Positions 15,682 to 25,528 of a stretch of DNA of 64,000 bases are shown here, one piece after another. The translations under genes were made by a program, and so were the position numbers. The first letter of the stretch is position 1; each line of letters begins with the position of its first letter. Source of the DNA: CAXSBR01 sp964252015 (GTDB lineage Bacteria; Actinomycetota; Actinomycetes; Mycobacteriales; Jatrophihabitantaceae); contig CAXULW010000006.1 of NCBI GenBank assembly GCA_964252015.1, positions 1 through 64,000 of the forward strand, in the 5' to 3' direction. A model generated the notes under the pieces. That model had not been told where the DNA came from and did no database searches. It saw only the letters and a program-made list of their open reading frames with translations.

Positions 15682-16620
15682 TCACAACGATGAGCTGTGC
15701 GCCGACCTCGAATCCCAGCCGACGCCGTGTCCGCTGACGGCGCGTACCGCTGTGATGGCCGCCGCGATCCGCGGCGACGTGTGCTCGCCGTCGCGGACGA
15801 TGAGCACGCTGTAGCGCTCCGTGGACAGACCGGTGATGGTCGTCCGCACGATCCCAAGATCCGGTCCCACCGGCGTCAGCTCGGGGGCGATGGTGATACC
15901 CCAGCCGATGCCGACCAGACCGAGCGCGGTGCCGATGTCGTCGACGCTGGCGGCGACCACCGGCTCGAAACCCGCGGCAACGCACATGTTCATGGTCAGC
16001 CGACCGAGCGCCGTCGTGGGACACACGACCCACGCTTCGTCGCGTAAATCCGTCATCGAACAGGTCGCGACGGTCGCGAGGCGGTGGTCGGCGGGCATGC
16101 AAAGCCGCAGCGGATCGTGGCCGAGTACCCACTCGCGCAGACCCGGTGAGGCGGGCGGATGGGCGACGCCGAACCGGGACACGATCACCAGATCGAGCTG
16201 ATCGCGCAGAACCAGATCGGCTGCGACGTCGTTCGTCGTGGCCACCAGGCGAATCTCCATGTGTGGGTACCGGCGGCGGACGTCACTCAGGGCGCGGCTC
16301 ATGATCTGGGGTCCTTCGCGAAAGGGCACCCCGACCCGGAGCAGACCACTGACGTTGAGGTCGCCACTGGTCAGCATCGCTTCGGCCGAGCGGAGTTCCA
16401 CCAGGATGCGCTCGGTGTGTTCCACCAGAGCGCGGCCGGCCGGGGTTAACGTGATGCGGTTTCCGACCCGGTCGACCAGCGCCGTTGCCGTTTCGCTCTC
16501 CAGCAGTGACAGCTGTTGGGACACCGCGGAACGGGTGTATCGCAGGCTCCGGGCGGCCGCGGCGATCGAACCTTCCGCGGCGACGGCCCGCAGCATGACG
16601 AGCTTACGAATGTCGAGCAT
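15682..16620 (-). CDS. LysR family transcriptional regulator
   Basis: A 312-residue regulator. The N-terminal winged helix-turn-helix (about 1-60: FxxVAAEGSIAAAARSL...SAVSQQLSLLESE) is followed by a linker helix and a LysR substrate-binding domain (about 88-295). The ATG at 16620 faces the start of the long plus-strand operon at 16705, with 84 bases shared between them, so it is the likely activator of that operon, responding to the transported or catabolised acid. It could also regulate its own expression. Confidence 0.92.
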   Translation of the reverse strand: MLDIRKLVMLRAVAAEGSIAAAARSLRYTRSAVSQQLSLLESETATALVDRVGNRITLTPAGRALVEHTERILVELRSAEAMLTSGDLNVSGLLRVGVPFREGPQIMSRALSDVRRRYPHMEIRLVATTNDVAADLVLRDQLDLVIVSRFGVAHPPASPGLREWVLGHDPLRLCMPADHRLATVATCSMTDLRDEAWVVCPTTALGRLTMNMCVAAGFEPVVAASVDDIGTALGLVGIGWGITIAPELTPVGPDLGIVRTTITGLSTERYSVLIVRDGEHTSPRIAAAITAVRAVSGHGVGWDSRSAHSSSL

Positions 16621-16669
16621 GCGTCAAAACCTTTAACGCCGCGTGTCGCTCATGGTAACTGCAGACTAC

Positions 16670-16698
16670 TTGTTCCGGCGCGTTCTGCAGGCTTGAGT
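16670..16698 (+). promoter_or_regulatory. candidate leaderless promoter of the LysR-linked operon
   Basis: TTGTTC (16670-16675), 17 bases, then TTGAGT (16693-16698); the ATG at 16705 follows by six bases. The gene has no ribosome binding site, which fits leaderless transcription. The weak -10 fits a promoter that needs the divergent LysR protein. Confidence 0.4.
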
Positions 16699-16704
16699 AG
16701 CGCC

Positions 16705-17823
16705 ATGCCTTCCACCGTGACGTCACCGACGTTGACCGAGCAGCAACGCATTGCCACCTCGGGGGCCCGCGCGGTCGAAGGGTTCAGCATCGACGGCGAG
16801 CACTTCCTGGCCGTCGCGCAGGTGGCCCTCGACATCGCGGGTACCGACCCGAGTATGAACGGCGGCGACAGCGACACCGACCTGCTGGTGCTCCGCCGCG
16901 TGGATGGCCGGTTCGCCGCCTCGTCGACACTGTCCGCTCCCGGCGGTGAGGACGCCGAGTTCTTCACCATCGAGGACCGGGCGTTTCTGGCCGTAGCCAG
17001 CATCCGCACCGGCTCGGGCCCCTACGAATTCGCCATCGACTCGACGATCCACGCCTGGGACGGTTCTCAGTTCGTGCCGTTTCAGAAGGTGCCCACCTTC
17101 GCGGCCAAGCAGTGGAAGCACTGGACGATCGAAGGCCGCCATTTCCTGGGCCTGGCCCAAGGCGTTCAGGTGCCGGGGCGCGAAGGCGAGAACCGGGACT
17201 CCGTGGTCTTCGAGTGGGACGGGACGGCGTTCGTCGAGCACCAGGTCATCCCGTCACGGTGGGCCTACAACTGGCACGCCTTCACCGTGGACGCATCATT
17301 CTTCGTTGCTCACGCGGAGCATCTCGGCGCGAGCGTCCTCTATCGCTGGGACGGCGATCAGCTCCAGCCGTTCCAGAGCCTCGCCGACTCGACCGGCCGC
17401 GCGTTCGCGACGTTCACCCACGACGGCGACTTTTACCTCGTGGTGGCGACGATCGGGCGCCCCAGCCGACTGCTGCGCTGGGACGGCGCGCGCTTCGAGG
17501 AGGTCCAGGTTCTCGACGGACTGGGTGCCCGGGAGCTGGCCGTCGTCCACCTCGGCGGGCGCACGTTCGTCGTGCGCGTCAACTTCATCCTGGGCTCACC
17601 GGCCGACCCGCAGCCGGTGATGGATTCCCAGATCTATGAATTCCGCGACAACGCCCTGCACCAAGTGGCGACCTTTCCGACCACGGGCGGTACGGACGTG
17701 GCCGTGCGCCACGGGCTCGGTGGAGTTGGCGAGGTGGAGCTGGTGGTGTCGAACTCGCTCACCGCAGAGCTGCGCTTCGCCACCGACACGGTGGTCTACT
17801 CGCTTTCGGTCCGGTCGGAGTAG
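16705..17823 (+). CDS. EPTP/EAR-repeat beta-propeller protein
   Basis: A 372-residue protein built of about seven repeats of roughly 50 residues with the pattern hhxHWxxxGxxFLxVA ... (F/L)xWDGxxFxxxQ, seen for example in KHWTIEGRHFLGLAQG and DGDFYLVVATIGRPSRLLRWDG. These are EPTP (EAR) repeats, which fold as a beta-propeller used for ligand or protein binding. No signal peptide is visible, so it is probably cytosolic. It is the first gene of the LysR-linked operon, five bases before the next gene. Its catabolic role is unknown. Confidence 0.75.
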   Translation: MPSTVTSPTLTEQQRIATSGARAVEGFSIDGEHFLAVAQVALDIAGTDPSMNGGDSDTDLLVLRRVDGRFAASSTLSAPGGEDAEFFTIEDRAFLAVASIRTGSGPYEFAIDSTIHAWDGSQFVPFQKVPTFAAKQWKHWTIEGRHFLGLAQGVQVPGREGENRDSVVFEWDGTAFVEHQVIPSRWAYNWHAFTVDASFFVAHAEHLGASVLYRWDGDQLQPFQSLADSTGRAFATFTHDGDFYLVVATIGRPSRLLRWDGARFEEVQVLDGLGARELAVVHLGGRTFVVRVNFILGSPADPQPVMDSQIYEFRDNALHQVATFPTTGGTDVAVRHGLGGVGEVELVVSNSLTAELRFATDTVVYSLSVRSE

Positions 17824-17828
17824 TCGAC

Positions 17829-19022
17829 GTGGCGAACTTCGAAAGCCCCGAACTGATCGACCTCTTCACCATCTACACCGCGAGCCCGACGAGCATGGGC
17901 GCCCGACTGGCTGCGGCCGTCGCGCGCTCCACGGCGGGCGACCCGCTTATCGTCGCGACCGGAACCGACCTTGCGTTGTTCCCGGGCGATGGCGCCGCAC
18001 CGACCATCGAACCATTCCGGTATTCCACCCGCGGCTTCAAAGAGCTGGCCGCGATCTCGCACCTGGGCCCCGCGCTGGCGACACTGGTGGCGCTGCGCGA
18101 GGCCGATCAATCATCGCCGTGGCAAGCCGATGCCGAGCAGTTGCTGGCGGTGACCAAGGCGGCACGAGCTGCCAACTCCGTCGAACTATGGCGCGAGCGG
18201 ATCGCCGTGCGGGCCTTCACAGGTCGGGAACCGGCCATCGCGGCGATGGTCGACTACAGCTGCGCGCTCACCGAGCGTTTCCTCAACCGGGCCTTGGATG
18301 ACCCGTCGTACCTGACGATGAAGTCGTTACGCGAGAACTACCTGGAAGGACCTTCCGCGAACCTCCCGGTGCCGTTCAACCGCGTCATGGTCGCCACGTT
18401 CTTCCTTTCTGGTATGGACATTGCGCACCGGTTGATCTCCTGGGCCGACCACCTCGACCTGGATTGGGCTCAGGCCATGGTCATCGTGGCCGGAAAGGCG
18501 GGCCGCCCGACCGCCGGCGTCACCGTCGAGTCCAACAGCGTGGCCGGGGTCATCATCGCCGCCTCGCGTGATCGCCTGCCGCTCGAGCGGTTGTACATCG
18601 CGCCGCACGCCCCGGTCTTTCCGGCCTACGACGGTACCAACATCGACGGGGCCGCCCGGCTCGAGACCGACTACCGGCGGCTGTGGTCTTCCCTACGAGC
18701 CACGTCCGAACTCGGGCGGGACATGTTCGAGGGCTTCCCACAGTTTCGGCCGCGTCCGCTGGAACGGGTGAAGCTGACCGCCGACGTCACCACGGTGCAC
18801 GAGAAGCCGGCCGTGGATCGACCGGACGACTGGTACGCACTGACCACCCGCCTTCGGGTCGTCATGGAGGACCCGCAGCAACTGCTCTCCGGCGCGGTGA
18901 CCGATTACGCCAGCCGCCTGCTCGTCGAAACAGCCAACGATCCCACCGCCGTCTTCGTCCCAGGCCTGGACGGCGAACCCTATCCCGGTCGGCAACCCAA
19001 TGAGGAGTTCGGCAATGAGTAA
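17829..19022 (+). CDS. conserved-looking protein of unknown function
   Basis: A 397-residue, apparently soluble protein that I cannot assign. It begins MANFESPELIDLFTIYTASPTSMG and contains LPVPFNRVMVATFFLSGMDI, a Gly-rich turn AGKAGRPTAGVTVESNS and YDGTNIDGAARLETDYRR. No signal peptide, membrane segment or known nucleotide motif stands out. The GTG at 17829 follows the EPTP gene by five bases, with GGAG upstream; its end overlaps the start of the solute-binding protein gene by eight bases. The tight packing means it works with the transporter or the following aldolase and hydrolase, perhaps as the first enzyme acting on the imported compound. Confidence 0.7.
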   Translation: MANFESPELIDLFTIYTASPTSMGARLAAAVARSTAGDPLIVATGTDLALFPGDGAAPTIEPFRYSTRGFKELAAISHLGPALATLVALREADQSSPWQADAEQLLAVTKAARAANSVELWRERIAVRAFTGREPAIAAMVDYSCALTERFLNRALDDPSYLTMKSLRENYLEGPSANLPVPFNRVMVATFFLSGMDIAHRLISWADHLDLDWAQAMVIVAGKAGRPTAGVTVESNSVAGVIIAASRDRLPLERLYIAPHAPVFPAYDGTNIDGAARLETDYRRLWSSLRATSELGRDMFEGFPQFRPRPLERVKLTADVTTVHEKPAVDRPDDWYALTTRLRVVMEDPQQLLSGAVTDYASRLLVETANDPTAVFVPGLDGEPYPGRQPNEEFGNE

Positions 19023-20331
19023 TCACCACGGCGCCTTTCCGCGCCAGCTGTCCGTGCGCCTGACCGCCGTGCTGGGGTCGGTTCTCGTCGTAACGGCAAT
19101 GACCGCCTGCTCGTCCAGTTCCACGAAATCCGGGGCAACCAGCACCGGGGCACAAAGCGGAGCGACCTCGACCGGTTCGGGGACCCAGTCCACGTCCGCG
19201 CCGGCCGCATCGACCAAGGCGCTGACCATAGGCATGTCGCTGCCTCTCACCGGCCCGGTCGCCGAAGTATCCAAGTCCGGCTACGAGGGCTACCAGCAGT
19301 GGGCCGCTGACGTCAACGCCAGCGGCGGACTGCTCGGACGCCAGATCAAGCTCAACGTTCTCGACGACGGATTCGAGCCCAACCAGACGGTTTCGAACTA
19401 CACCCGCCTGATCAGCAAGGACAAGGTCGACCTGCTGCTCGGGACGTTCTCCTCGCTGCTCAACGCGCCGGCCTCGGCCATCGCCGCCCGCCAGAACATG
19501 CTCTACGTCGAACCCTCCGGTGGCGCAGCCACGCTGTTCACCCGCGGCTTCACCAACCTGTTCTTCGCCCAGCCCGGCACGACGACCAGCCTGCCCAACA
19601 CGTTCGTCGCCTACCTGACCTCGTTGCCGGCCGCCTCGCGGCCGGCGACCGCGGCCTACGTCACCCAGGACGACCCGAGTGCGGCGCCGGCGATCGCCGT
19701 GTTCAAGACGAAGCTCGAGGCACTGGGCATCAAAACCGTTTACAACCAGACCTACGATCCCAGCACGAGCAACTTCGACACCATCGCCTCGGCCATCGCG
19801 AACAAGAAACCCGCACTGTTGATCCAGGGTGCGGTGGCCGCCGACGGCGTGCAACTGGTGCGGTCGCTGCAGAAGGTCAACTTCAGCCCGAAGATGCTCT
19901 TCCAGACCAAGGCCCCCACCGACGAGTCCTACCCCTCGGCCATCGGGGCCGCGAACGCCAACGGCGTTTTCACCGCCGAAGCGTGGAGCGCAAAGGCCAG
20001 CTATCCGGGCAATGCCGAGTTCGTGGCTCGTTACACCAAGAAGTTCGGACACGCCCCGAGTGACGACGCCGCGAACTCCTACACCGCTGGCCAGGTGCTC
20101 GCGGCCGCAGTGAAGGCGGTCGGCAAGATCGACCAGAAAGCGCTGGCGGCCTGGTTGCACGCCAACACCGTCCAGACGATCGTCGGTCCGCTGAAGTGGG
20201 ACAAGACCGGTAACCCCGGCGGCAGCCTCCTGCTCGCCCAGTGGCAAAAGGGTGTTCTCGAGATCGTGGCGCCAAAGTCGGCCGCCACGTCCACGACCAT
20301 CATCAACCCGAAACCGGCTTGGGTCGGCTGA
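19015..20331 (+). CDS. branched-chain-amino-acid-type ABC transporter substrate-binding lipoprotein
   Basis: A 438-residue receptor lipoprotein. A signal sequence ending VTAMTAC (lipobox) is followed by a Ser/Thr/Gly-rich linker and a periplasmic-binding fold of the LivJ/HAAT class (LTIGMSLPLTGPVAEVSKSGYEGYQQWAADVNASGGLLGRQI near the start of the domain, split here as family pattern). The ATG at 19015 has GAGGAG at 19002-19007 and is chosen over an earlier in-frame ATG. Receptors of this class bind aromatic, dicarboxylic or short acids as well as amino acids. Its stop overlaps the LivH start. Confidence 0.92.
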   Translation: MSNHHGAFPRQLSVRLTAVLGSVLVVTAMTACSSSSTKSGATSTGAQSGATSTGSGTQSTSAPAASTKALTIGMSLPLTGPVAEVSKSGYEGYQQWAADVNASGGLLGRQIKLNVLDDGFEPNQTVSNYTRLISKDKVDLLLGTFSSLLNAPASAIAARQNMLYVEPSGGAATLFTRGFTNLFFAQPGTTTSLPNTFVAYLTSLPAASRPATAAYVTQDDPSAAPAIAVFKTKLEALGIKTVYNQTYDPSTSNFDTIASAIANKKPALLIQGAVAADGVQLVRSLQKVNFSPKMLFQTKAPTDESYPSAIGAANANGVFTAEAWSAKASYPGNAEFVARYTKKFGHAPSDDAANSYTAGQVLAAAVKAVGKIDQKALAAWLHANTVQTIVGPLKWDKTGNPGGSLLLAQWQKGVLEIVAPKSAATSTTIINPKPAWVG

Positions 20332-21212
20332 TGACCGAGCTCCTGCAGACGCTGATCTTCGGGGTGCTGGCCGGCGGCGTCTACGCGCTGATGGCCACCG
20401 GGCTCACGCTGACCTTCGGCGTCATGAAGATCGTGAACATGGCGCAGGGGGCGTTCCTGGTCACGTCGGCCTATCTCTGTTACACGTTGTGGTCGCACTT
20501 CGGCATCGACCCGATCCTCGGCGCGTTCCTGGTCACCATCCCCATGGCCGTGCTCGGGATCGTGCTCTACAAGCTCGTCATCGAGCGCGTCCAGCGTATC
20601 GACCACCAACTGACGATCGTGGCCACCTTCTCTCTCGCCATCGTCGCGGAGGCGGTCATCGCCCTGATGTGGGGCCCGAACCAGAAGGCGACCACGCCGA
20701 GCTACTTCAACCAGGCATTCAAACTCGGCTCGCTGGTCGTGCCGCGCGCGCAGTTGTACGGGTTCCTGCTTGCCATCGGCCTCACCGTCGCCATCACGCT
20801 GGTCATGAAGCGGACGTGGCTCGGCTTCGCCATCACCGCGGCGTCGGAGAACCCGGAGGGTGCCCGGCTTATCGGCGTAGACCCCTTGCGCGTGGGGGGA
20901 TGGATCTTCGCCATCGCCACGGCGACCACGGCCTTTGGGGGTGCCGCGCTGAGCTTCCTCTACCAGTTCACGCCTGATTCGCAGGACGTCTGGATCGGGC
21001 TCACGCTGAGCGTCGTCATCCTGGGTGGCCTGGGCAGCATCGGCGGCGCGTTCGCGGCCGGCCTCCTGCTCGGCCTAGCCGAGGCGTTCACCTCGACGTA
21101 CGTCTCGGTGCGCTGGTCGGCCACGGTGCCGACGCTGCTCATCCTCGTCGTGCTTCTCGTGCGACCCCAGGGCCTGTTCACCAGGATGACCCGAGCGGAT
21201 GTGGCGGTATGA
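20331..21212 (+). CDS. livH: LivH-type ABC transporter permease
   Basis: A 293-residue inner-membrane permease with about eight hydrophobic segments. The start MTELLQTLIFGVLAGGVYAL and the GVMKIVNMAQGAF motif are typical of LivH. The cytoplasmic loop with ENPEGARLIGVDPLRVG is the coupling region. The ATG at 20331 overlaps the binding-protein stop by one base. Confidence 0.93.
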   Translation: MTELLQTLIFGVLAGGVYALMATGLTLTFGVMKIVNMAQGAFLVTSAYLCYTLWSHFGIDPILGAFLVTIPMAVLGIVLYKLVIERVQRIDHQLTIVATFSLAIVAEAVIALMWGPNQKATTPSYFNQAFKLGSLVVPRAQLYGFLLAIGLTVAITLVMKRTWLGFAITAASENPEGARLIGVDPLRVGGWIFAIATATTAFGGAALSFLYQFTPDSQDVWIGLTLSVVILGGLGSIGGAFAAGLLLGLAEAFTSTYVSVRWSATVPTLLILVVLLVRPQGLFTRMTRADVAV

Positions 21213-23028
21213 GCGCCGGGTTGCGCCGGTCGCTGATCGCCGCCGGAATCGCCCTGCTGATCCTTTTCCCGGTCGTATCGGACAACCTCTACTACCAGAA
21301 CATGCTGATCCTGACGTTCCTGCTGGCGATCGGCGCGACCGGCTGGAACATCATGGGTGGCTACGCCGGCTACATCTCCTTGGGTAACAGTGCTTTCATC
21401 GGGCTGGGTGCCTACACGACCGGAATCCTGGCCAACAAGCAGCACGTCTCCCCGTTCATCGGCTGCCTCGTCGGTGGCCTGGTCTGCGCCATCGCCGCCG
21501 CCATCCTCAGCCTGGTCACCCGGCGTACCCGCGGCATGTACTTCGTCATCGTCACGTTCGCCGCGCTGCAGTTGCTCGCCACCACGGCGACCACCTGGTC
21601 CAGCCTCACCGGCGGCAGTCAGGGCCTCGCCCTTCCCGTGCCCACGTGGAGCCTGGACTACCAGAACTGGCCGTTCTACTACCCGCTACTGGCATTGCTC
21701 ATCGCTTCGGTAGCGGTCTCGGCGGCCGTGCGCCGCAGCAAGCTCGGCCTGGGCCTGTTCACGATCCAGGACGACGAGGACAAGGCGACCGGCCTTGGCC
21801 TGCGGACCGCGGCGTACAAGATGATCGCCTTCGTCCTGGGCGGAACCTTCGTTGGCATCGCCGGCGGCATTTACGCCTACTACGTCAGCTTCCTCAACAC
21901 CGCCGCCGTCTTCGACATCGTCACCAGCGTCCTCATCGTGCTGTCCGCGCTCCTCGGCGGGCGGGGCACGCTGTGGGGCCCGGTGTTGGGCGCGTTCATC
22001 GTCGAGCCGCTGGCCAACTTCACCAGCAACAACATCGGGGGCGCCGATGCCGGAGCCATTCGGCTGCTGTTGTTCGGTGGCCTGCTCGGCGCGGTGGTGC
22101 TCTTCCTGCCTCGTGGCATCCTGCCCACGTTGGCATCGAGGTGGCAGAGCGCTCGGACGAAACGGCACGACCTCGTCGATACCCGCACGGTAGGCGCGGG
22201 CGCGAGCCCCGCCGGCACGCGGACCGGCGGTGCCGCTACCGCACCTCGAGGCGACGACGCAGGTGGCGACGGCTTGCTCGTGCTGCGCGGTCTGACGAAG
22301 GCCTTCGGCGGTGTCCGCGCGGTGGACGGCGTTGATATGGCCGTCGCGCGGGGCAGCATCACCGGGCTTATCGGGCCGAACGGCTCGGGAAAGACCACAT
22401 TGTTCAATCTGATCGACGGCACGGTGGCGACCCGGACCGGGCAGATCACACTGGCCGGTACACGCCTCGACCGACTCAACCGACCGTCGCGCGCGCACGC
22501 GGGGATGGCGCGGACCTACCAGCTGCCACGGTTGTTTCCCAGCCTGACCGTGGTCGAGAACCTGGTGGTGGCCGAACGGGGGCTGTCCGTCGCCCGCCTG
22601 GCCCTACCGCGGGTCACTTCCGCCGAGCGGAAGCGCGCCGAGGCGGTTCTGGCCGAACTCGGGTTGCTCAGTTACGCCGACACCAGCCCGAACGAACTCA
22701 GCTACGGCCAGCGCAAGCTGATCGAATTGGCCCAGGTGCTCTGGCTGGACCCGGCCCTGGTGATGCTCGACGAACCCGCGGCCGGCATCAGCCCAGCGCT
22801 GTCACAGAGACTCGGCGACATGATCAGATCACTGCACGAACGCGGTGTAGGCGTCCTGCTCGTAGAACACGATCTGGCCTTCCTGGCCAGCCTGTGCGAC
22901 GAGGTGTACGTCATGGCCATCGGCAAGGTCATCGCCAGCGGCTCGGTGGCCGAGGTCAGTGCCGACCGCGCCGTCGTCGACGCCTATCTCGGCGACGACG
23001 TCGCCCTTGCCCCGGCGGAGGTCAGCGC

Positions 23029-23032
<4 letters not shown>
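21209..23032 (+). CDS. LivM-LivG fusion: ABC permease plus ATPase
   Basis: A 607-residue fusion. Residues 1-310 are a LivM permease (several membrane segments, GYAGYISLGNSAFIGLGAYT motif, GLFTIQDDEDKATGLGL coupling loop). A Gly/Ala/Thr-rich linker (about 311-350) leads to a LivG ATPase with GPNGSGKTT Walker A, LSYGQ signature, VMLDEPAAG Walker B and an EHD switch. Fusion of these two subunits is known in some actinobacteria and proteobacteria. The start overlaps LivH (ATGA) and the end overlaps LivF (GTGA). Confidence 0.93.
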
Positions 23033-23807
<775 letters not shown>

Positions 23808-23811
<4 letters not shown>

Positions 23812-24632
23812 CCACGTCCGCACCGGGCGGTAGCAACGCGTTTCTGGACCGGCTGCGGGAAGGCCGGCTGACCCTGATGATGGGCATCCGCGGCAGCCGC
23901 ACGCCCGAAGTCGTGCGGATCGCCAAGGCCACCGGCCACCACGCCGTCATGGTCGATCTGGAGCACTCGACCATGACGATCGACAACGCCGCCCAGTTGT
24001 GCGCGGCCGCGGCCGACCTGGGGCTGACCCCGTTCGTCCGCGTCCCGGAGCGTGAATACGGCGCGATCGGACGGCTGCTCGACGGCGGCGCCCAAGGCGT
24101 CATCGCGCCCCGGATCGAGACGGTGGACGAGGCCCGGACGGTGAGCCGGGCGTGCCGGTTCGCCCCACGAGGTCAGCGCTCCCAACTGGCGATGGTGCCC
24201 CACTTCGATATGCGCCCCACGCCGGCGCCGGTGCTCAACGCCGCGCTCGATCAGGCAACGATGGTGCAGATCCTGCTGGAGACGCCACTCGGGGTAGACG
24301 TTGCCGGTGAGATCGCCCAGCTGGACGGGGTGGACATGCTGGCCCTCGGCGCCAACGACTTCACCGCCGAGATCGGCGTTCCCGGCCGGTACGACGACCC
24401 CCGCGTGCGGGCGGCGGTGGCGACCATGGCGCAGGCGTGTCGGGAGGCCGGCACGCTGCTCATGCTCGGCGGCATCGGGGACCTGGCGCTGCTGGAAACG
24501 CTGATGCCGTTGGGAGTCTGTCCGCTCCAGCTGACCGGCGTGGACAGCGAGCTGCTGTACACCGGTGCCCAGAGCCGGGCCGGAAAGTTCACGGAGTGGA
24601 ACACCACCCGCCGTAGCGGAGGCAACAGCTGA
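23808..24632 (+). CDS. HpcH/HpaI family aldolase
   Basis: A 274-residue class II aldolase of the HpcH/HpaI (4-hydroxy-2-oxo acid) family. Family features are the VDLEHSTM strand, an IAPRIE metal/pyruvate-binding strand and ILLETPLGV with LALGANDFTAEIGVPG. Members cleave or form 4-hydroxy-2-oxo acids using pyruvate or glyoxylate as partner. Because malate synthase closes this operon, release of glyoxylate is a reasonable inference. The ATG overlaps the LivF stop. Confidence 0.88.
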
Positions 24633-25528
24633 TGACCCAACCGCAGGCCGAGCCGCTGCAGACCACACCCATGCGCGACGCCGACACCAACACCGCACCG
24701 CGGTTTCCGATGCCCGCCGGCGCGACCGACAGCCATTTCCACGTCTTCGAGCCGGGCTACCCACACGTCGCGGCCCCGTTGTACACGTTCCCCGACGGCA
24801 CCCTGGACCAGTACGAGCGGATGGCGCAATTCCTGGGTATCGAGCGGATGGTCATCGTCCAGCCGACCTACTACGGCACGGACAACCGGGTACTGCTCGA
24901 TGCGCTGCGCCGGGCCGGCTCGCGCTGCCGTGGCGTCGTTCGGATCGATGACGACACCACCGACGCCGAACTGGACCGCTTCCACGAGGCCGGCGTGCGC
25001 GCCATCCGCCTGGATCTGTTCGCCCGGGCCAGCTGGCCGACGTCAGAGATCATCCAGCACGTGCGCCGGGCGGCCGCTCGGGCGACGCCCCGCGGGTGGC
25101 ACATCCAGTTCTACACACCAGGCACGATCGTGCGGGACCTGCTGCCGTTTCTGGCCGACTTCGACGACACCTTCGTCATCGACCACATGGGGTACATGCT
25201 CGAAGCGGACGGGCTCACCGACGCCGATTCCGAGCGCCTCCTGCACGTGCTGAAGCAAGGCCGCTGCTGGATCAAGCTGTCGGGCGCGTACCGCATCGCC
25301 AAGAAGCGTCCGCTGTCCTTCGTCGAGCCGCTCGGGCGCGCCCTCGTGCAGACCCGGCCCGATCGCCTGATCTGGGGTTCGGACTGGCCGCACCTGCCCG
25401 ACGGCCAGCGCGACACCGGTGAGCTGCTCAACCTGCTGGCCGACTGGGCGCCTGCGGAGGGCGACCGGCACGCGATACTCGTCGATGGACCGCAGCACCT
25501 CTTCTTCGACGACCAGGGACCGAAATGA
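24632..25528 (+). CDS. amidohydrolase-2 family hydrolase, LigI/pyrone-dicarboxylate-lactonase-like
   Basis: A 298-residue TIM-barrel hydrolase. The metal-site strand TDSHFHVF, the C-terminal WGSDWPH strand with the catalytic Asp, and the length match 2-pyrone-4,6-dicarboxylate hydrolase (LigI) relatives, which open lactones of aromatic catabolism. The exact substrate is unknown. It overlaps the aldolase gene by one base and the malate synthase gene by four, so it is part of the same catabolic unit. Confidence 0.85.
   Translation: MTQPQAEPLQTTPMRDADTNTAPRFPMPAGATDSHFHVFEPGYPHVAAPLYTFPDGTLDQYERMAQFLGIERMVIVQPTYYGTDNRVLLDALRRAGSRCRGVVRIDDDTTDAELDRFHEAGVRAIRLDLFARASWPTSEIIQHVRRAAARATPRGWHIQFYTPGTIVRDLLPFLADFDDTFVIDHMGYMLEADGLTDADSERLLHVLKQGRCWIKLSGAYRIAKKRPLSFVEPLGRALVQTRPDRLIWGSDWPHLPDGQRDTGELLNLLADWAPAEGDRHAILVDGPQHLFFDDQGPK

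Noticed and set aside
18862..20247. 461-residue minus-strand ORF opposite the LIV-type binding protein
   Set aside because: Gly/Arg-rich shadow; the sense strand has a lipobox and overlapping operon structure.
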